NCBI RefSeq assembly: GCF_029227915.1
Contig: NC_079879.1
Span: 25,114,501-25,178,500, forward strand
Direction: 5' to 3'
Source: Hydractinia symbiolongicarpus
Lineage: Eukaryota > Cnidaria > Hydrozoa > Anthoathecata > Hydractiniidae
Length of the DNA stretch: 64,000 nucleotides
Part shown: positions 24,989-38,000 of the stretch, one piece after another
How positions within the stretch are numbered: the stretch's first letter is position 1
How the letters are laid out: every line of letters begins with the position of its first letter
Notes under the pieces: model-generated
Seen by the model: the letters and a program-made list of their open reading frames with translations, nothing else
Database searches by the model: none
What the model was told of the DNA's origin: nothing
Position numbers and translations under genes: made by a program

Positions 24989-26388
24989 TGTAGCATTTGC
25001 AGTTCACTAAATTTAAAGAACTGGCCATTAGATTCAAATTGAGATATATATTAAGGTCATTATTTATTAAGGCTGCAGAACAGTGTGGGGAGAAAAAGAA
25101 TTTCTTACCATGATTGGTAGCATTGACTATAGACAGCAAGTCATTACTGCATAGCTCAATGTAATATTTTGCATGTTATTTTCCACGGCAATTACAGATT
25201 CCTTACATAAGTAAGAGTGTGGTACACGGCATACTACTGTTGTTTTTTAAACAAAAATTTTGATCCTATGGGTCGTTTGAGTTTAATGTATTGAAAAAAT
25301 CAGGTAAAATTTGGAAACAGCTGTTTAACAGCTACTGGGTTAAACCATATTCACAAACATTCATCATGCCCGTGTGACATCTGAAGCAAGATTAATTAAT
25401 TACCAACAAGAGGAGCTGGACACTGAACATCATTTACCTCAATACAATATATGTGCATAATCGTGATCTGCCTGATGTAATAGAATAAAAGTTCATTTAT
25501 AACTCAAGGTATCATCCAAGGTGGCCATCTTCTAAATCTCCTAAAAAAACGTCCTAAAATCTCCTAAAATGAAAAGTAAATTAACAATCCTCCTAAAATT
25601 TGTAATTTTTGTCTAAAAATAAATCTGTTTGATTAACATAATAAATAACTACTGCTTTTACTTAACATTGTAATGCTTCTTTTCATATGGAGAAAATTTT
25701 TATGTTTGTATTATTAAAGAAAATGAAATTAAAGCCAAATCTATTATTAAGATCATAAAATTCTGAAATTTTTTTAAAAAAATCCTAAATTTTTCATTAA
25801 ATTTTTGTGTAAATTTGGTGATTTCCTATAAAAATTAATGTTAATAAATTACCCAAATTCTTCTAAAACTTTTCTTTTAAAAGTCAGTGGCCACCCTGTT
25901 ATCTGATTTCAAAGCATCTTTTTGCATAAACTTACCTATAGTTGAGCTATCACATATCTGTTTACGCTATATTCTGTAAAAACATTTTTTAAGACTTTGG
26001 AAAATTTAAATTTTGTAATTGAGTATACTAGAGAATAATTTTTACCAAGCAACGATGCTTCCATGGTCTCACTACTGCTCTACATGTCAAAGAAGCAGTT
26101 TTAATGTTGTGAGGGAATCTTGTTTTGCTAAAAAACACTTTTTAAGTAGAAATCTTTATTGTTATTTAACGACTTTTGTATCTGTTTTCTATTAGTTTTT
26201 TTATAAGTTTTTTTTACTAACTCTTTATGCACCTGCATAGCAGGTGATACATGTTGTGCATTAGTCAACTTAAAACAAAAAATAATAATTTTTTGTAGCA
26301 TATTTTTATATTGAATTTACAGTTACTGAACTGTAGCTGTATTTTTTGTTATTTTTAGTGAAAATTTTGTACAAGGTGATCACAAACA
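24989..26388. other. Spacer between the two beta-helix copies
   Basis: About 1.4 kb holding a probable hAT-like MITE (25515-25899) and the upstream region of copy B. A palindrome CACCTGCATAGCAGGTG with E-box halves lies near 26230, about 150 bp before the copy B ATG. No gene seen. Confidence 0.4.
25515..25899. mobile_element. hAT-like MITE, CTCCTAAAA-rich
   Basis: Left end AAGGTGGCCATCTTCTAAAT and right end GTCAGTGGCCACCCTG are imperfect inverted copies. The left part repeats TCTCCTAAAA. A related end, GGGTGGCCACACCTAAAG, occurs at 40127. Ends of type CAGGGTGGCCA suggest hAT, but no clear 8-bp target duplication was seen. Confidence 0.5.
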
Positions 26389-29300
26389 ATGACTACCGTA
26401 AGGTGGCATCATCTTTTTGTAGCCTTTGCTGCCATTAACCTTGCAGTCACACATCGTGTCCCTACTGGTGAAAGTAAAGAAACCATTGACGAACATGAAA
26501 CACGAAAACATCTTCAGCATGTAACAACACAATATGCATCTTCTAAAGAAAGGGAGCAGTTGATCAAAGATGGATTAGCTGGAACAGCTGATTATCTTAA
26601 CTATGTTGTATCAAGCAAACCATCTTTAGCAACCAAAGAGTTTGATTGTAAAATTAAAAAATTAGCCTTTGAGTTTGCTAAAAAACTGGCACCTGGCACC
26701 GGTAATCAAACAGAAATGAAGTATATTTATGATGGCCTTCAACTAGGATCTTTATGTAATGTTAGTTATCCTTCACTCCAAAAAATGCATGAAGACTGGC
26801 ATACAAATAAACGCATATCCTCGGATGGTATAGAAATATATGTGGATGATTATTATGGTCAAAACCATCATGATGGAAGCTTTGTAAACCCCCTAAAGGA
26901 TATACAATCAGGCTTAAATAAATGCAAGATCCTAAGATCATCTGATAATAATGGTGTTAAATGCACTGTATTTGTTAGAGGAGGAACATACAAGATACAA
27001 GAAACACTTAAGATTAATGAAGATAATGTAATTTTAACTAATTATGGCAATGAAGATGTCAGGGTAACAAGTGATGCAGTTGTTAATATACCTAAATGGA
27101 ACCTATACAAATCCTCTTTGGAACGATTTGAAATGAGAAATCCTATATTCGAAGGAATTCAACCAAAACAAAGTACAGCTGCAGTCATTTTTGTTGGAGT
27201 GTTTGACAGCTATTTACAGTGTGATAAATTCTGTGCCAACTCAAGCAAATGTACTGCGTATGCATACTTTGATACTACAGCAGGTGCTTTTTCTAAGCAA
27301 TGTTATATGCGAGTTGATGGAATGTGGGATACAGTAAATCACACTGGTGTTGTCAGCGGGAAAAAGGTATGCTAATTTTGCTACAGTCAAAGTGAAATTG
27401 AGAGAACACCTTTCCTACTGCATAAAGCCTAGTTAAAAAAATCTCTAATAAGCACTTTGGATATACCCAAGTTCAATCAATCAATCCATTGATTTTACAG
27501 AGGTAAAAGCTTGGTGTTGCCTTCTGTCATTCAGCAAATTTTGTCAATTTTTCCTTCTTCCTTACAGGTAACAATATATTCTGCTGATTTAAGTTCTGCA
27601 AACTTAAAGAAAGTTGATCAAGTGTTTATCAATGGCCGAAGAGCAGTGAAAGCCCGCTTTCCTAATGCAAATCCTGAAACCATGGGTCTGCATACGATTC
27701 CAACTGGGTACGTTGAGAGTGCAGAGGAATGGCTTCCACCACTCAAAAAGCCAGCTGCCACTGAAATACACATTGAAGTGCCCCTCAGAGAAGCATCGTT
27801 GTTTCCAAAATTTTATATAGGCGTTGATGGACCAGTTAATCAATTTGACCCACCACAATCGTATTGGGCAACAAAGAATCCTTTTGGAGGGGGTGGCTCC
27901 ACTTATGAAGTGCCTTCTGGATTAAAGTATTCTTCCAACTTAGAAATGCACCTAAGATCGTGGAAAAATCCGAGTACAGGCATTGTACATTGTTATCAAA
28001 ATTACCATTGGGGTAATTGGATGTATAAACTAGATAGTCGAGATGAGGTTTGTCCATTGTCATCTATATAAGTGTTTTTGGTCACACTGGATAATGAAGT
28101 GACTTATGAATTAGGATCCGTCTGTACGTCACAACTCTCCCTTTTTCTGATTTTTCACACAAAGTTACTTATCAATAAATGCCAACGAGTGCCATTTTTG
28201 TGTTTTGAAAAAATCATAATAGCACTATTTTGGGCAAAAGCCTTAACATTTGGCCCAAAAATAGGGACTTTTTGAGTTTTTTTTAAAAAAATTATCACTA
28301 CTTTCTTCTATAAATGGTTTAAAATGTTAGTACAGATTATTATTTACAAATTTCATTTGGTCCTATATGCAACTGGCAAGAAACCTAAAACAACGCAAAA
28401 TAGTTTTTTTTTGCATGTTCGTCACAACTCATTAAAATAGTAAAAAGTGACGATTTTGGAATTTTTAAAAAAATTGTAATGGTGTCACCATTTTAGACAA
28501 AATCAACTAAATTTGGGCTCAAATTAGGTTTTTTTTTAAGTGCTTTTTGGTAAAACAACTTTAAAGTTACCTAAAGTAGTTGCTTGGTCACATGCAATAG
28601 CGACGTGACCTATGAATTATGGTCTGTTCATGTTTGTCGGAAAATTTTATTGTTTCATTGTCTATGCTCCCCTTTCATACTTATGTGTAATCATTAAAAT
28701 ATAAGTCTTTTGTACTTTGGGTTTGTTAAGAAGAAAAGTGTTATAGACTTTTATTTTTTTTAAAAAAAATTTTACTATCATTCTATTTGTTCTAATATTT
28801 GTTGCTGTAATGTTATACTTTTATACATCATTCTTTCAAACTTATGTCCTAATGTCAGGAAAACAGAACTCTTCATTGGAGTTATGGTGGGTTTCAAGAA
28901 GCAAGAGGTTCTCCAGCTGGTAAAGAATGGTATGTGGAAAACATTTTTGAAGAACTTGATTCTGCTAACGAATGGTTTTATGATGAAAACAGTAAAGTGT
29001 TGTATTATTCACCAAATGGAACAGATGGTGGTTTACCAAGTGTGGTGAGTAACTTATGTGTTTGACTATATGTTTTTCATATGTTTTTCATACACATTTA
29101 CATATATACTAAACAGGTGAAAAAATATTGCACCTGCTAAAATTTTTATACCAAAAATATATAAAGGCATAAATGTTTATGAAAGTATAAGACATGCTAA
29201 TTACTAGCATACTTTTATATTAAAGTCAAGCATTATCGCGGCTGCTCATAAAAAGTATGATGTTAACACAAAATGGCATTCCATACAAGGAAATATTCCC

Positions 29301-32300
29301 AGCATGTAGGGATTGAATATTGACTTTTTCAGAAAATTTTGATCTTGGCTAGAAATTTAAAATTGTATTTCTAACTTGTGATAAATTATTCGCTTGCTAC
29401 TAATTAGAACAGATTGTCAGTGAGTTGATTATAGATTAGCTACACTTGAGAATCAGTGAACATTGGTACAACATGTTTAATAACTTAAATTTCTTTGTAG
29501 GTTACCATTCCACAGCTACCATCTTTGCTTACAATAATTGGCAACAAGCATAAACCAGTCAAGAATGTTTCTGCAAAAGGATTAAAATTTCAGCATACTA
29601 CGCAAACTTTTCTTGAATCTTATATGGTACCAAGTGGAGGAGATTGGTCTGTTCATAGGAATGGTGCTGTGTACATCCAGAGTTCTGAAGGTGTTACCGT
29701 ACAAGGTTGTACATTCGACTCACCTGGTGGCAATGGACTGTTTGTAAGGTACTACTAATGTTTTTAATTGCCCCATTATTATTAAACTAGTTGAATAGCT
29801 GATTACAAAACGTGCAAAAATTTTAATGGTGTTATTAAGGACACATCTATATACAAAATAAATTTTCGGAAATTTGTTAAAAATTTACTCTGTTGTGTAG
29901 AGCTTAAAAGATTTTTTACAGAGCACCATCAACCTGTTGGTTCTGACATAAATTGGCCCATTTTTAGTCCGGGGCAGTCTCTATTAACCATGCAGGAGAT
30001 TGTGTAAGCCATTTCTATTCATATCTGAATTTTTGGCCCTAGAAATATATGGTACGCTAGAATGACTTCATTAAACTTAATTACTGTATTTATATCAGTA
30101 AAATGCATGCACATTGTGTTGTGATGCCAAAAAATGTAATGAATAAGATTTAACTACTAAAAACAGGAACACGTCACCTATATGCTGTCCGATAGCGTAT
30201 TATCATTTAAGAGGTTGTTAAGATTAAGTAAAAATTGCTTTGAGGATGATTTTGTGGGTTTACTCTAATTGTTGTTTTCTTTTAGTAACTACAATAGAGA
30301 AACAATCATTTCACATAATTTATTTTATCGGCTTGGTGATAATGGTATTGTTTTGGTTGGAGATAGTAATTTGATTGATGGTACACGGACAAACCAGCCA
30401 AGAGGTGTACAAGTGCTTTATAACTTGCTCTTTGAAAATGGATTGTGGGGAAAACAGGTAGATGGATTTCGTAAACTGGCCTATAGAATGTCATTTTTAT
30501 ATTTTATTGTTTTAGGATTCTAAAAAGTATGTGTATGTTGTGGTCTTATTCTGTTTATAGTTTGACCCTAACATGTTCAGTTCAAAAACAGTTCAAAAAT
30601 TACAATAGGACTATTTGGGTATATAAAAATTGATGGACAGATAATACACAGTTTAGGTTGATTATTCATTTTTCTTTGTGAATATAATTTAACCAGTTGC
30701 AATATAAGCATTTCTCATTTTTTAAAAAATAATTAGTTTTACTGCAGCAAAATATGTTGTATATGCAGGAATTACAAAATACTTCAAAAAATATGTTCTT
30801 TTCTATATGGTCAGGGCATCCCTAATTTATACTTTCTTCTTTTTAGCTTTCTTCCTATTCTTAATAAAAAGTTTCCACAAACTCAACTGAAACCAAATTT
30901 TAAATAAACTCCTACTCCCTCCCTCTTTATGTTGCATGCAAGATCACACAAAACTTGCATTAAATTGTTAGTTAAATGTATTTCATTCTTTTACAGACAT
31001 ATCCATATGTACAGTCTAGAGCTTGTGAAATCCATTTGGAGGGGAATGTGTTTTTTAATGGTCCTCGTGCAGGCATTAATATTAATGATGGATTTGGTGG
31101 TGGAAATTCAATTAATAATAACTTGTTGTTTAATTTTGTTCGGGGTATGCCTATTTACTTTAAAGTTGCATTACATTTATATTCAGAGGCTAATTATTCT
31201 ACAGAAAATGATTTAAGTTGATAATTACAATTGTAAACAACACACTGACTTGTCAAAATCACAAAACTCATACATGTAAACAAATTAAAAGTATAGTAGG
31301 AATTATTGTGGACAACGGATTAAATGCAGAGATTTACTTTATTGGAGTAATTTTCGCAAGAGAAACTTTCACAAGAAAAAAAATTCGCGAAATTTTTTGC
31401 ATAAACTTTCGCGAATGAAGAAATTTGGAAAATTTCGCAACATTACCTTTCGTGAATGAAGAAACCCGCAAATTTTTGCGAGATAACTTTCGTGAACAAG
31501 AATTTTTCAGTTAGAAAAAACTTCAAAATTCTTGGCATAATTGAAAATGTTATAAATTTTCTTTCTTGAAATAAGATTTTTAAGTATTTTGTGCGTTTTT
31601 GGTGAAAATGATAACAAGCTTACTGGATAAACTTTCGCGAATGAAAGAAATTCGGAAACTTTCGCGAGATAAACTATCGCTAATGAAGAAACTCGCACAT
31701 TTTCGCGATATAAAATTTCGTGAAAATGGCGAAAAATTGCGAATTCGCGAAAGTTTCTCTCGCGAAAGTTTCTCCAATTAAAGTATTTTACTTTTAGAAA
31801 CTGATGATCATGGACCAATCAATACATGGGATCGAGTACCGTACTTAACACGTGTTTACGATGGCAAATCAGTGTCCTTAAATGTGAAAGAAAACCAAAT
31901 ACATTTGAATTTTATTGTGAATAATTATCGATCTGTTTGGCCTATTGACCATGATGACGGTTCTTGTTTTTGGAATGATACACATAATTATTTGGTCTAC
32001 GGAGGTAAATTTTTTATTAGTTAGGATGTCTGTTTACAATATTATTATGCTGTACTTTAATATAAAATAGTAGTTGTTTACCTGTGAAAAATCCCTTGGG
32101 TAGCCTGTCCTTTATATATTGTATTTTGTGTTTCCATTGAATGACTTTCTAACTAAGTGATGGGGCCTCACAGAAACAGACAGACAACTATTATTACAGA
32201 TGTATTTACATTAATTGGACAATGCATCGTTTAAATATGCTAGCAATATTTCACTACTGAGAAATATCTTTGTTGAGAACATTTCAAGAAAGTTTGGTTA

Positions 32301-33711
32301 TTCTTTTATGTTCTGCAAAATCTTTTAGTTGGCAGCTCTTCCTTGGTTATTTTGTACTAATAATATCATACTAATTAAATGTTTTAGGATTTAAGAATTA
32401 TTTGGGTCATGATAAACATTCTATGTCCAACATTTATGCATACCCCAAAACATCTTGTGCTCAGAGTGACGGTCAAACTATAGGTACGCATTGTTTTTTT
32501 TTTGTTCAGGTTTTAAAAATTACCTGGGACACGACAAGCATTCTATGCATAATGTGTACGTTTATCCTGATCAACATCCCGCTAAAGGTGCTTCGATGAG
32601 CTATCCAACATGTGCTAACACTGATGGACAAACTTTAGGTGAAATTTCTTACTAATAGGATTGTAACCATTTCCAATGGTTTGTGCTGTTGTTAGTTGAT
32701 TGTGGTACCATCTAGAGCGCCAATTTTTCAGAATTTTTAAAACGGTATCAGGGTTTTATATAAGCATTTAGACAAAATTAAATTTCCGAGATTTGTTTGT
32801 TTTGTATTGACAGTAAACACAGTAGTTATAAGAAATGAGAATAACATGTTTCTTACATTATTAATCAAAAATATTCCATCACAAAAAAAATCTTAGCATT
32901 AAAATAAACTATTTTTTGTTAGTTTAATTGTTACCTAATTAATCCTTATTGAAATCAGGAAATACCTCAAAATTTAGTACGTTTAGCAAGGCAATAATTT
33001 CATATTATAATGGAGGTATTTTTATGTTCTGGCCCCTTTAATAGGAAACTAAAATCATAGACAGCATTTAAAATTAGCTATTGACATTTTGTAGCACTTA
33101 CAATTGGCCCGTTTTAAAAGTACACATATAACTGCTTATCTGGAGTCCTGAGTCTGCTTTGAACTTTGACAAGTTCAAAATGTATGACTCGTGGTGGCAA
33201 ACTTCGAAATTAGCTGTCCTGTTTCTTTTGTCCATGATGAAAAGCATGAACTTAGATCAGAGATTTTATTTATATTTTTCAAATAAATCAGTAAATATTG
33301 GAGAATTTGATTTGGTTCTTTGATTGAACAAGAAAAATTAAAGTTTATAATTTAGGCTGGTTTTCTCTATAATGTTTACCTACAAGATAAAATTGATCTA
33401 ATTGATTATATTTATGTTTATCAGGAACTTCCGGTTATGGCGATGTATATGAAAGCAATACTTGTATCATTGGTAGACCAAATCTTTATGACCTGGGGAG
33501 TTGCAAAGTTGGTTATTTAATGGAATTGATTCCTTATTTTGCACGAAATCGGTATTACACACCAAATGCAACAATTGAGGTAAAATGTGGCGATGAAACA
33601 TGGGATCTGCATCAATTTCAAATGCACGGGATGGAAATTGGAACCGTAGTAAACCACCTTGTAGATGATGACGTGGTGATCGGATGGGGAAAAGATTTAC
33701 TTGGTCTTTAA
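26389..33711 (+). CDS. Secreted right-handed beta-helix protein with PAN-like module (copy B)
   Basis: Exons in consistent phase: 26389-27366, 27568-28047, 28859-29044, 29501-29748, 30286-30457, 30997-31144, 31798-32004, then 32388-32483 and/or 32510-32638, then 33425-33711. Length 933, 944 or 976 residues depending on which penultimate exon is used. Residues 1-20 form a signal peptide. EIYVDDYYGQN with DGSFVNPLKDIQ (from about 149) is the usual opening of a pectate-lyase-like helix. Residues about 240-326 (Cys278, 282, 288, 305; QCYMRVDGMW) look like a PAN/apple module set into it. Later exons have GGDWSVHRNGAVYI, GCTF, GGNGLFV and NLFYRLGDNGIVLVG, typical beta-helix turns. The part with ENIFEEL and LYYSPNG recalls GH141-type and related proteins, so carbohydrate binding or cleavage is possible, but no catalytic residue can be assigned. 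AATAAA lies at about 33787. Confidence 0.85.
31335..31785. mobile_element. MITE with CGCGAAAGTTTC repeats, ends 12 bp before an exon
   Basis: Ends are inverted: TACTTTATTGGAGTAATTTT on the left and the complement of TACTTTAATTGGAGAAACTT on the right. The interior repeats TTTCGCGAATGAAGAAA-like units in both directions. The right end stops at 31785, and the acceptor of the copy B exon at 31798 follows at once. Confidence 0.8.
32388..32638 (+). other. Duplicated penultimate exon, 26-nt gap
   Basis: Exon a (32388-32483, 96 nt) and exon b (32510-32638, 129 nt) both start GFKNYLGHDKHSM and end GQT(I/L)G, both have an AG acceptor and GT donor, and both enter and leave in phase 1. Exon b is 11 residues longer, with a PAKGASMSYPT insertion. 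The copy A counterpart is 96 nt like exon a. The 26-nt spacer is too short for normal splicing between them. Confidence 0.88.
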
Positions 33712-35003
33712 GGCTTAACCTTCACTAACTTAATTACAGGAAATTTAAATCTATCTGAACACGATAAAAAGTTTTGCGTTTTTTGAAATAAAGAGTTATT
33801 AATTTCCGGAAGATGTTATTTTTTATTTGTTATATGTTTCCTTTTTTTCTCTTTCTTGTTCTAAGATTACTTAGCCATTTTATTTCGATATTTCTTTTTT
33901 GTTTTTCTAATGAATCGGTAAGAGCTAATATAATAAGAGTAGTTGTGATGAATAACTGGATTAACAGCTTGTCTGTGCGGTTAAAAAAATAAATATGTCT
34001 ACGTTTTTCTTTGTGTACTATGACAGTGTAAGGACAGAATGTGTAGAGTTCTGTGTATTGTTAATTCACTTGGTGGTATTGCTACAGTTATTTTATCTTA
34101 TTTGCTTTTTTTAACTTTCGTTTTTATAATTTGATTGAGAAAATACTGATGCTTAGCTGTAACTTTTTTAATGTATAAAAAACGTGTTTGTAATGTGATT
34201 TCATTTTATCATAAATGTTTCATTGAGGTGTAAACATGTATTTTGATTGCAACAATTTTTTTACGATTTTTTGTTTCTAATTTAATAAGACTGTATAATG
34301 TTGTACTGTTTGGTTATGTAAATGTTTTTTTTATAACTTTAAATTTTGTAATTATTAGTTGCTAGCAAACAAAATATGTGTTGAATTTGCATGCATAAAA
34401 TATTTTGTTTTTAATCGTTTTTCTGTACCAATTTATATATAAAAAAAAGTGTTACTTCGTCACTTTTTATTTATTTTGAAGACAATTAAAACATGTTATG
34501 TTATCTCGTTCTTTAGAAGCAATTTTATTAGACAATCGTGATTTTAAAAACAAGCATAATTTTTTGTCCTACAGGTAGTCAGGATTGCCACTACTCCTGA
34601 TAATCCTGAATGGAAACTTTATTATGTTTAAAAATTTTTTTTAGTCATCAGGCTACATTTTTTCCTTGTTTTTGTTTTCGTGGAATACAATGCTAAAAAC
34701 TATTCTGGAATGCTGTTGAAAAAGTTGAAAATTACTTGTAAATGCATAGCCAAAGTGGTAGTCAACTTTTAGGACCAAATTTACATCAGTAATACATGGG
34801 TAGGCATTGTTATTGCAATAACCTGAAAGGCTTAGGAACTTTTGAGTGCTTCCTTTCACTCTTTAACTTCAAACTTATAGCTGTTTTGTCATATGGAAAT
34901 GGATTTTTTGATATTTTCAGTTGTCAATATTTTTCGATAATTATTTTAGATACTCATCACTTCCAATTTATTTCAGCTTAATAAAAATACTTCCATAATT
35001 CAA
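33712..35003. other. Spacer between copy B and SFXN2
   Basis: The copy B 3' UTR, then AT-rich sequence, then the SFXN2 5' flank (34742-34983), which is duplicated at 36362-36608. No gene seen. Confidence 0.4.
34742..34983. repeat. SFXN2 5'-flank segment, copy 1 of 2
   Basis: About 240 bp from GCATAGCCAAAGTGGTAG to CAGCTTAATAAA, ending about 20 bp before the SFXN2 ATG at 35004. Nearly the same sequence occurs at 36362-36608. Confidence 0.9.
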
Positions 35004-38000
35004 ATGTCAGATCTAACATCAGAATCTGCAGAACGAATCAATCTTGATCAGCCAAGATGGCCTCAAGATACATTTGCGGGGCGCTTTAAACACTTTTGGT
35101 CGATAACTGATTGGAGAAATGGTCTTCACACAGAGAAAACTTTGGATGATTCAAAAAAGCTTTTGCACTTGTACAGGTATTGATAAGATTTTTATTTTCT
35201 TATGCGTTAAAGTTTGTTAAAACCAAAGATAGCCCAAATTCAAAGAGTGTCTGCTGCACCTTATAGGCGTTAAAATCAGTGTTACTTTAAAACTAGACTA
35301 TATAATCTTGAAAACCTTTCTAATATAAATATCCGTCATTCTCCAAAAAATACCCTTAAAAACTTAAAATGTAATAACTTCCCTATCTATTTATGATACA
35401 TTGGAAGTGTAAGAGTGTTTTTTTTTGCATCATTTTGTATCTACCTTGATTATCACTTGTAATTTTACTTGTGTCTGTTTTTAAGATATTTTTTCTGCTT
35501 CTTTCCTTCTTGTGTTAAAATTGGACTTTTTAAGACCTCTTACCATAATTAACAATGGTGTAGCCGTCATAATCATCTTATCATGTCACTCTTTGCTAAA
35601 AATTCATTGGTTATTACTGTGCGTATATTTTATAGCTGAATGCTATTAATAACTTTGGTGGAATAAACTACATATGCAAAAATTATCAATCCTTTTTTGT
35701 GTAATGAACTGAGAGAAGCGTAAATTTTGCTCGTATACTTGGCTGTTTTGGTAGGAACATACATAATAAATAATGTTCGACAGATTACTGTGTAAAGGTA
35801 GCCAGAGCCATCTTGAATTTAACACAAGTGAACATTTTATAAGTTTTGCTTGTTTAGATCAAAAATCTGTCTTTGTGTTTCTGTATTTGTAACAAATTCC
35901 CAGGAATATCTGATTGAGATTTGTTACTGAAAATTTTCAATTAATTGTGTATCGAATGTATTCTTTGTTATAAACTTTTTTCCTAGATTAGGTCAAGAAC
36001 CACCAGGAACAACAAATGAACAAATATGGTATGCAAAAAAGTTATACGAATCTGCATTCCATCCTGACAGTGGTGATAAGATGAATACGATTGGTCGTAT
36101 GTCATTTCAAGTACCTGGTGGTATGGTCATTACTGGCTTCATGATGCAGTTTTACAGGTATAAAGCATGTGGACGTAATTTCTTGTGCAGTCTAAAATCT
36201 AATAATTTTGCAATTTGTCTAATTATCAATACTACTTTTTATAACCTTATATGTACTTATTAAGACCTTGCAACCGATTGAGTTATCAAGGCCAAATATT
36301 TTTGCAACTTGTGTAGTTAATGAGATAAAATATAAAGAGGACTGGTGCAGTTGCTCCTTTCCATGCATAGCCACAGTGGTAGTCAACTTTTAGGAATAAA
36401 TTTACATCAGTAATACATAGGTAGGCATTGTTATTGCAATAACCTGAAAGGCTTAGGAACTTTTGAGTGCTTCCTTTCACTCTTTAACTTCAAACTTATA
36501 GCTGTTTTATCGTATGGAAAATGGATTTTTTGATATTTTCAGTTGTCAATATTTTTTTTGATAATTATTTTAGATACTCATCACTTCCAATTTATTTCAG
36601 CTTAATAAACGAAAAAATGTCTATGTATTATTATTGTTGTAAAGAAAGTGAAAGAAAGTATTGTCAATTTTGTAAAAAAACAATACTCTATCCTGTATTT
36701 GTTTAGAAATATAGGTTGAAAGCCCTCCACATTTGATTAAGACAAAAGGGTTATAGAAAATTGATTTGATTGACTACACCACGAATTAATTGATTGACAT
36801 CGGCATATTGATTTTTGTAAACTTTTAGAAGCTGAAATGTTTACATTTTTTAGGACTGTACCTCAAGTTGTTTTCTGGCAGTGGATTAATCAATCTTTTA
36901 ATGCACTGGTAAACTACACGAACAGAAATGCGAAATCTGATATTACCAACTCGTAAGTTTTCACATACATTTTGTGCAACATTAGTTACGTTCTACGGAA
37001 GATGTTGGAAAATGAAAGAAAACACTCTGCATGATTGCCAGTGTGCTTTTTGGTTGTACAACACACTTCATGTTTTTTAATAAGATCGAAGAAATATACC
37101 TTGAAAAAGAAACAAGAAAATTTACTGAAATTTCTGGAAAATGATGAACAAAGCTTGTGCACACCACAGGGTGCCTTTTAGATCCTGAAAACCCTGAAAA
37201 CCCTAAACCCTGAATTAGAACAAGGACCCCTCAGATACCTGAAATTTAGATTAAATTTTTAAAAACCCTAAAAACCCTGAAAATTTTGTAATGACCAGTT
37301 TGTAAAAATTATTAGAATAGACTATTTGTACTTTCAAGGGTAAAAAAGAGTAAAAATCTCTATTTAAGCCCTGATAAATCAGAAAAAGCCTGAAAGCTAC
37401 AATATTATTCAGTAAATGACACTGAAAAACCTTGAATTCCCTAGACACCTTAAATCAATATGACGAATGTGAACTTCAGAACGAAATTAAATAGACGAAT
37501 CTTTCTTGTAATTCTCTAATACCCAGACTCAAGATACTGATAGACATCTTGCACTTGCATTTTTGTTAACAGTTATAATCACAGGCTGTTATACAAAAAA
37601 ATAGGATTCAGATCAGTCAACGGATTCATGTTGCACTTGATGTTTAAAAACATCAAGCAGTTCTTACTAACTTATTTTTTTTTTCTTTCCAGTCAAATTA
37701 CTGTGGCATATGTCTCTGCAACAAGTGGTGCAATGGTGGTTGCCTTAGGACTAAACTCCTTAGTGAAAGTAAGTCAGGAAGGTATTTGTACTTTGTGTTT
37801 TTGTCGTGCATGTAGATCACTTCTTTCATTATAACTTCAGTGTTGTTTTTTGTGTTAGACAGCTCCTCCATTACTTGCACGTTATGTACCTTTCGCAGCT
37901 GTTGCAGCAGCTAATTGCATCAACATCCCACTGATGCGGCAGAGGTGAGGTAGTCTGCGTTTTTTTTAATAGATTTATTTTACTGCATAAAGAACGAGTC

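Noticed and set aside
37165-37280. CCCTAAA words suggesting a telomere-like array
   Set aside because: Units are irregular (CCCTGAAAA mixed in) and cover only about 100 bp within an intron.
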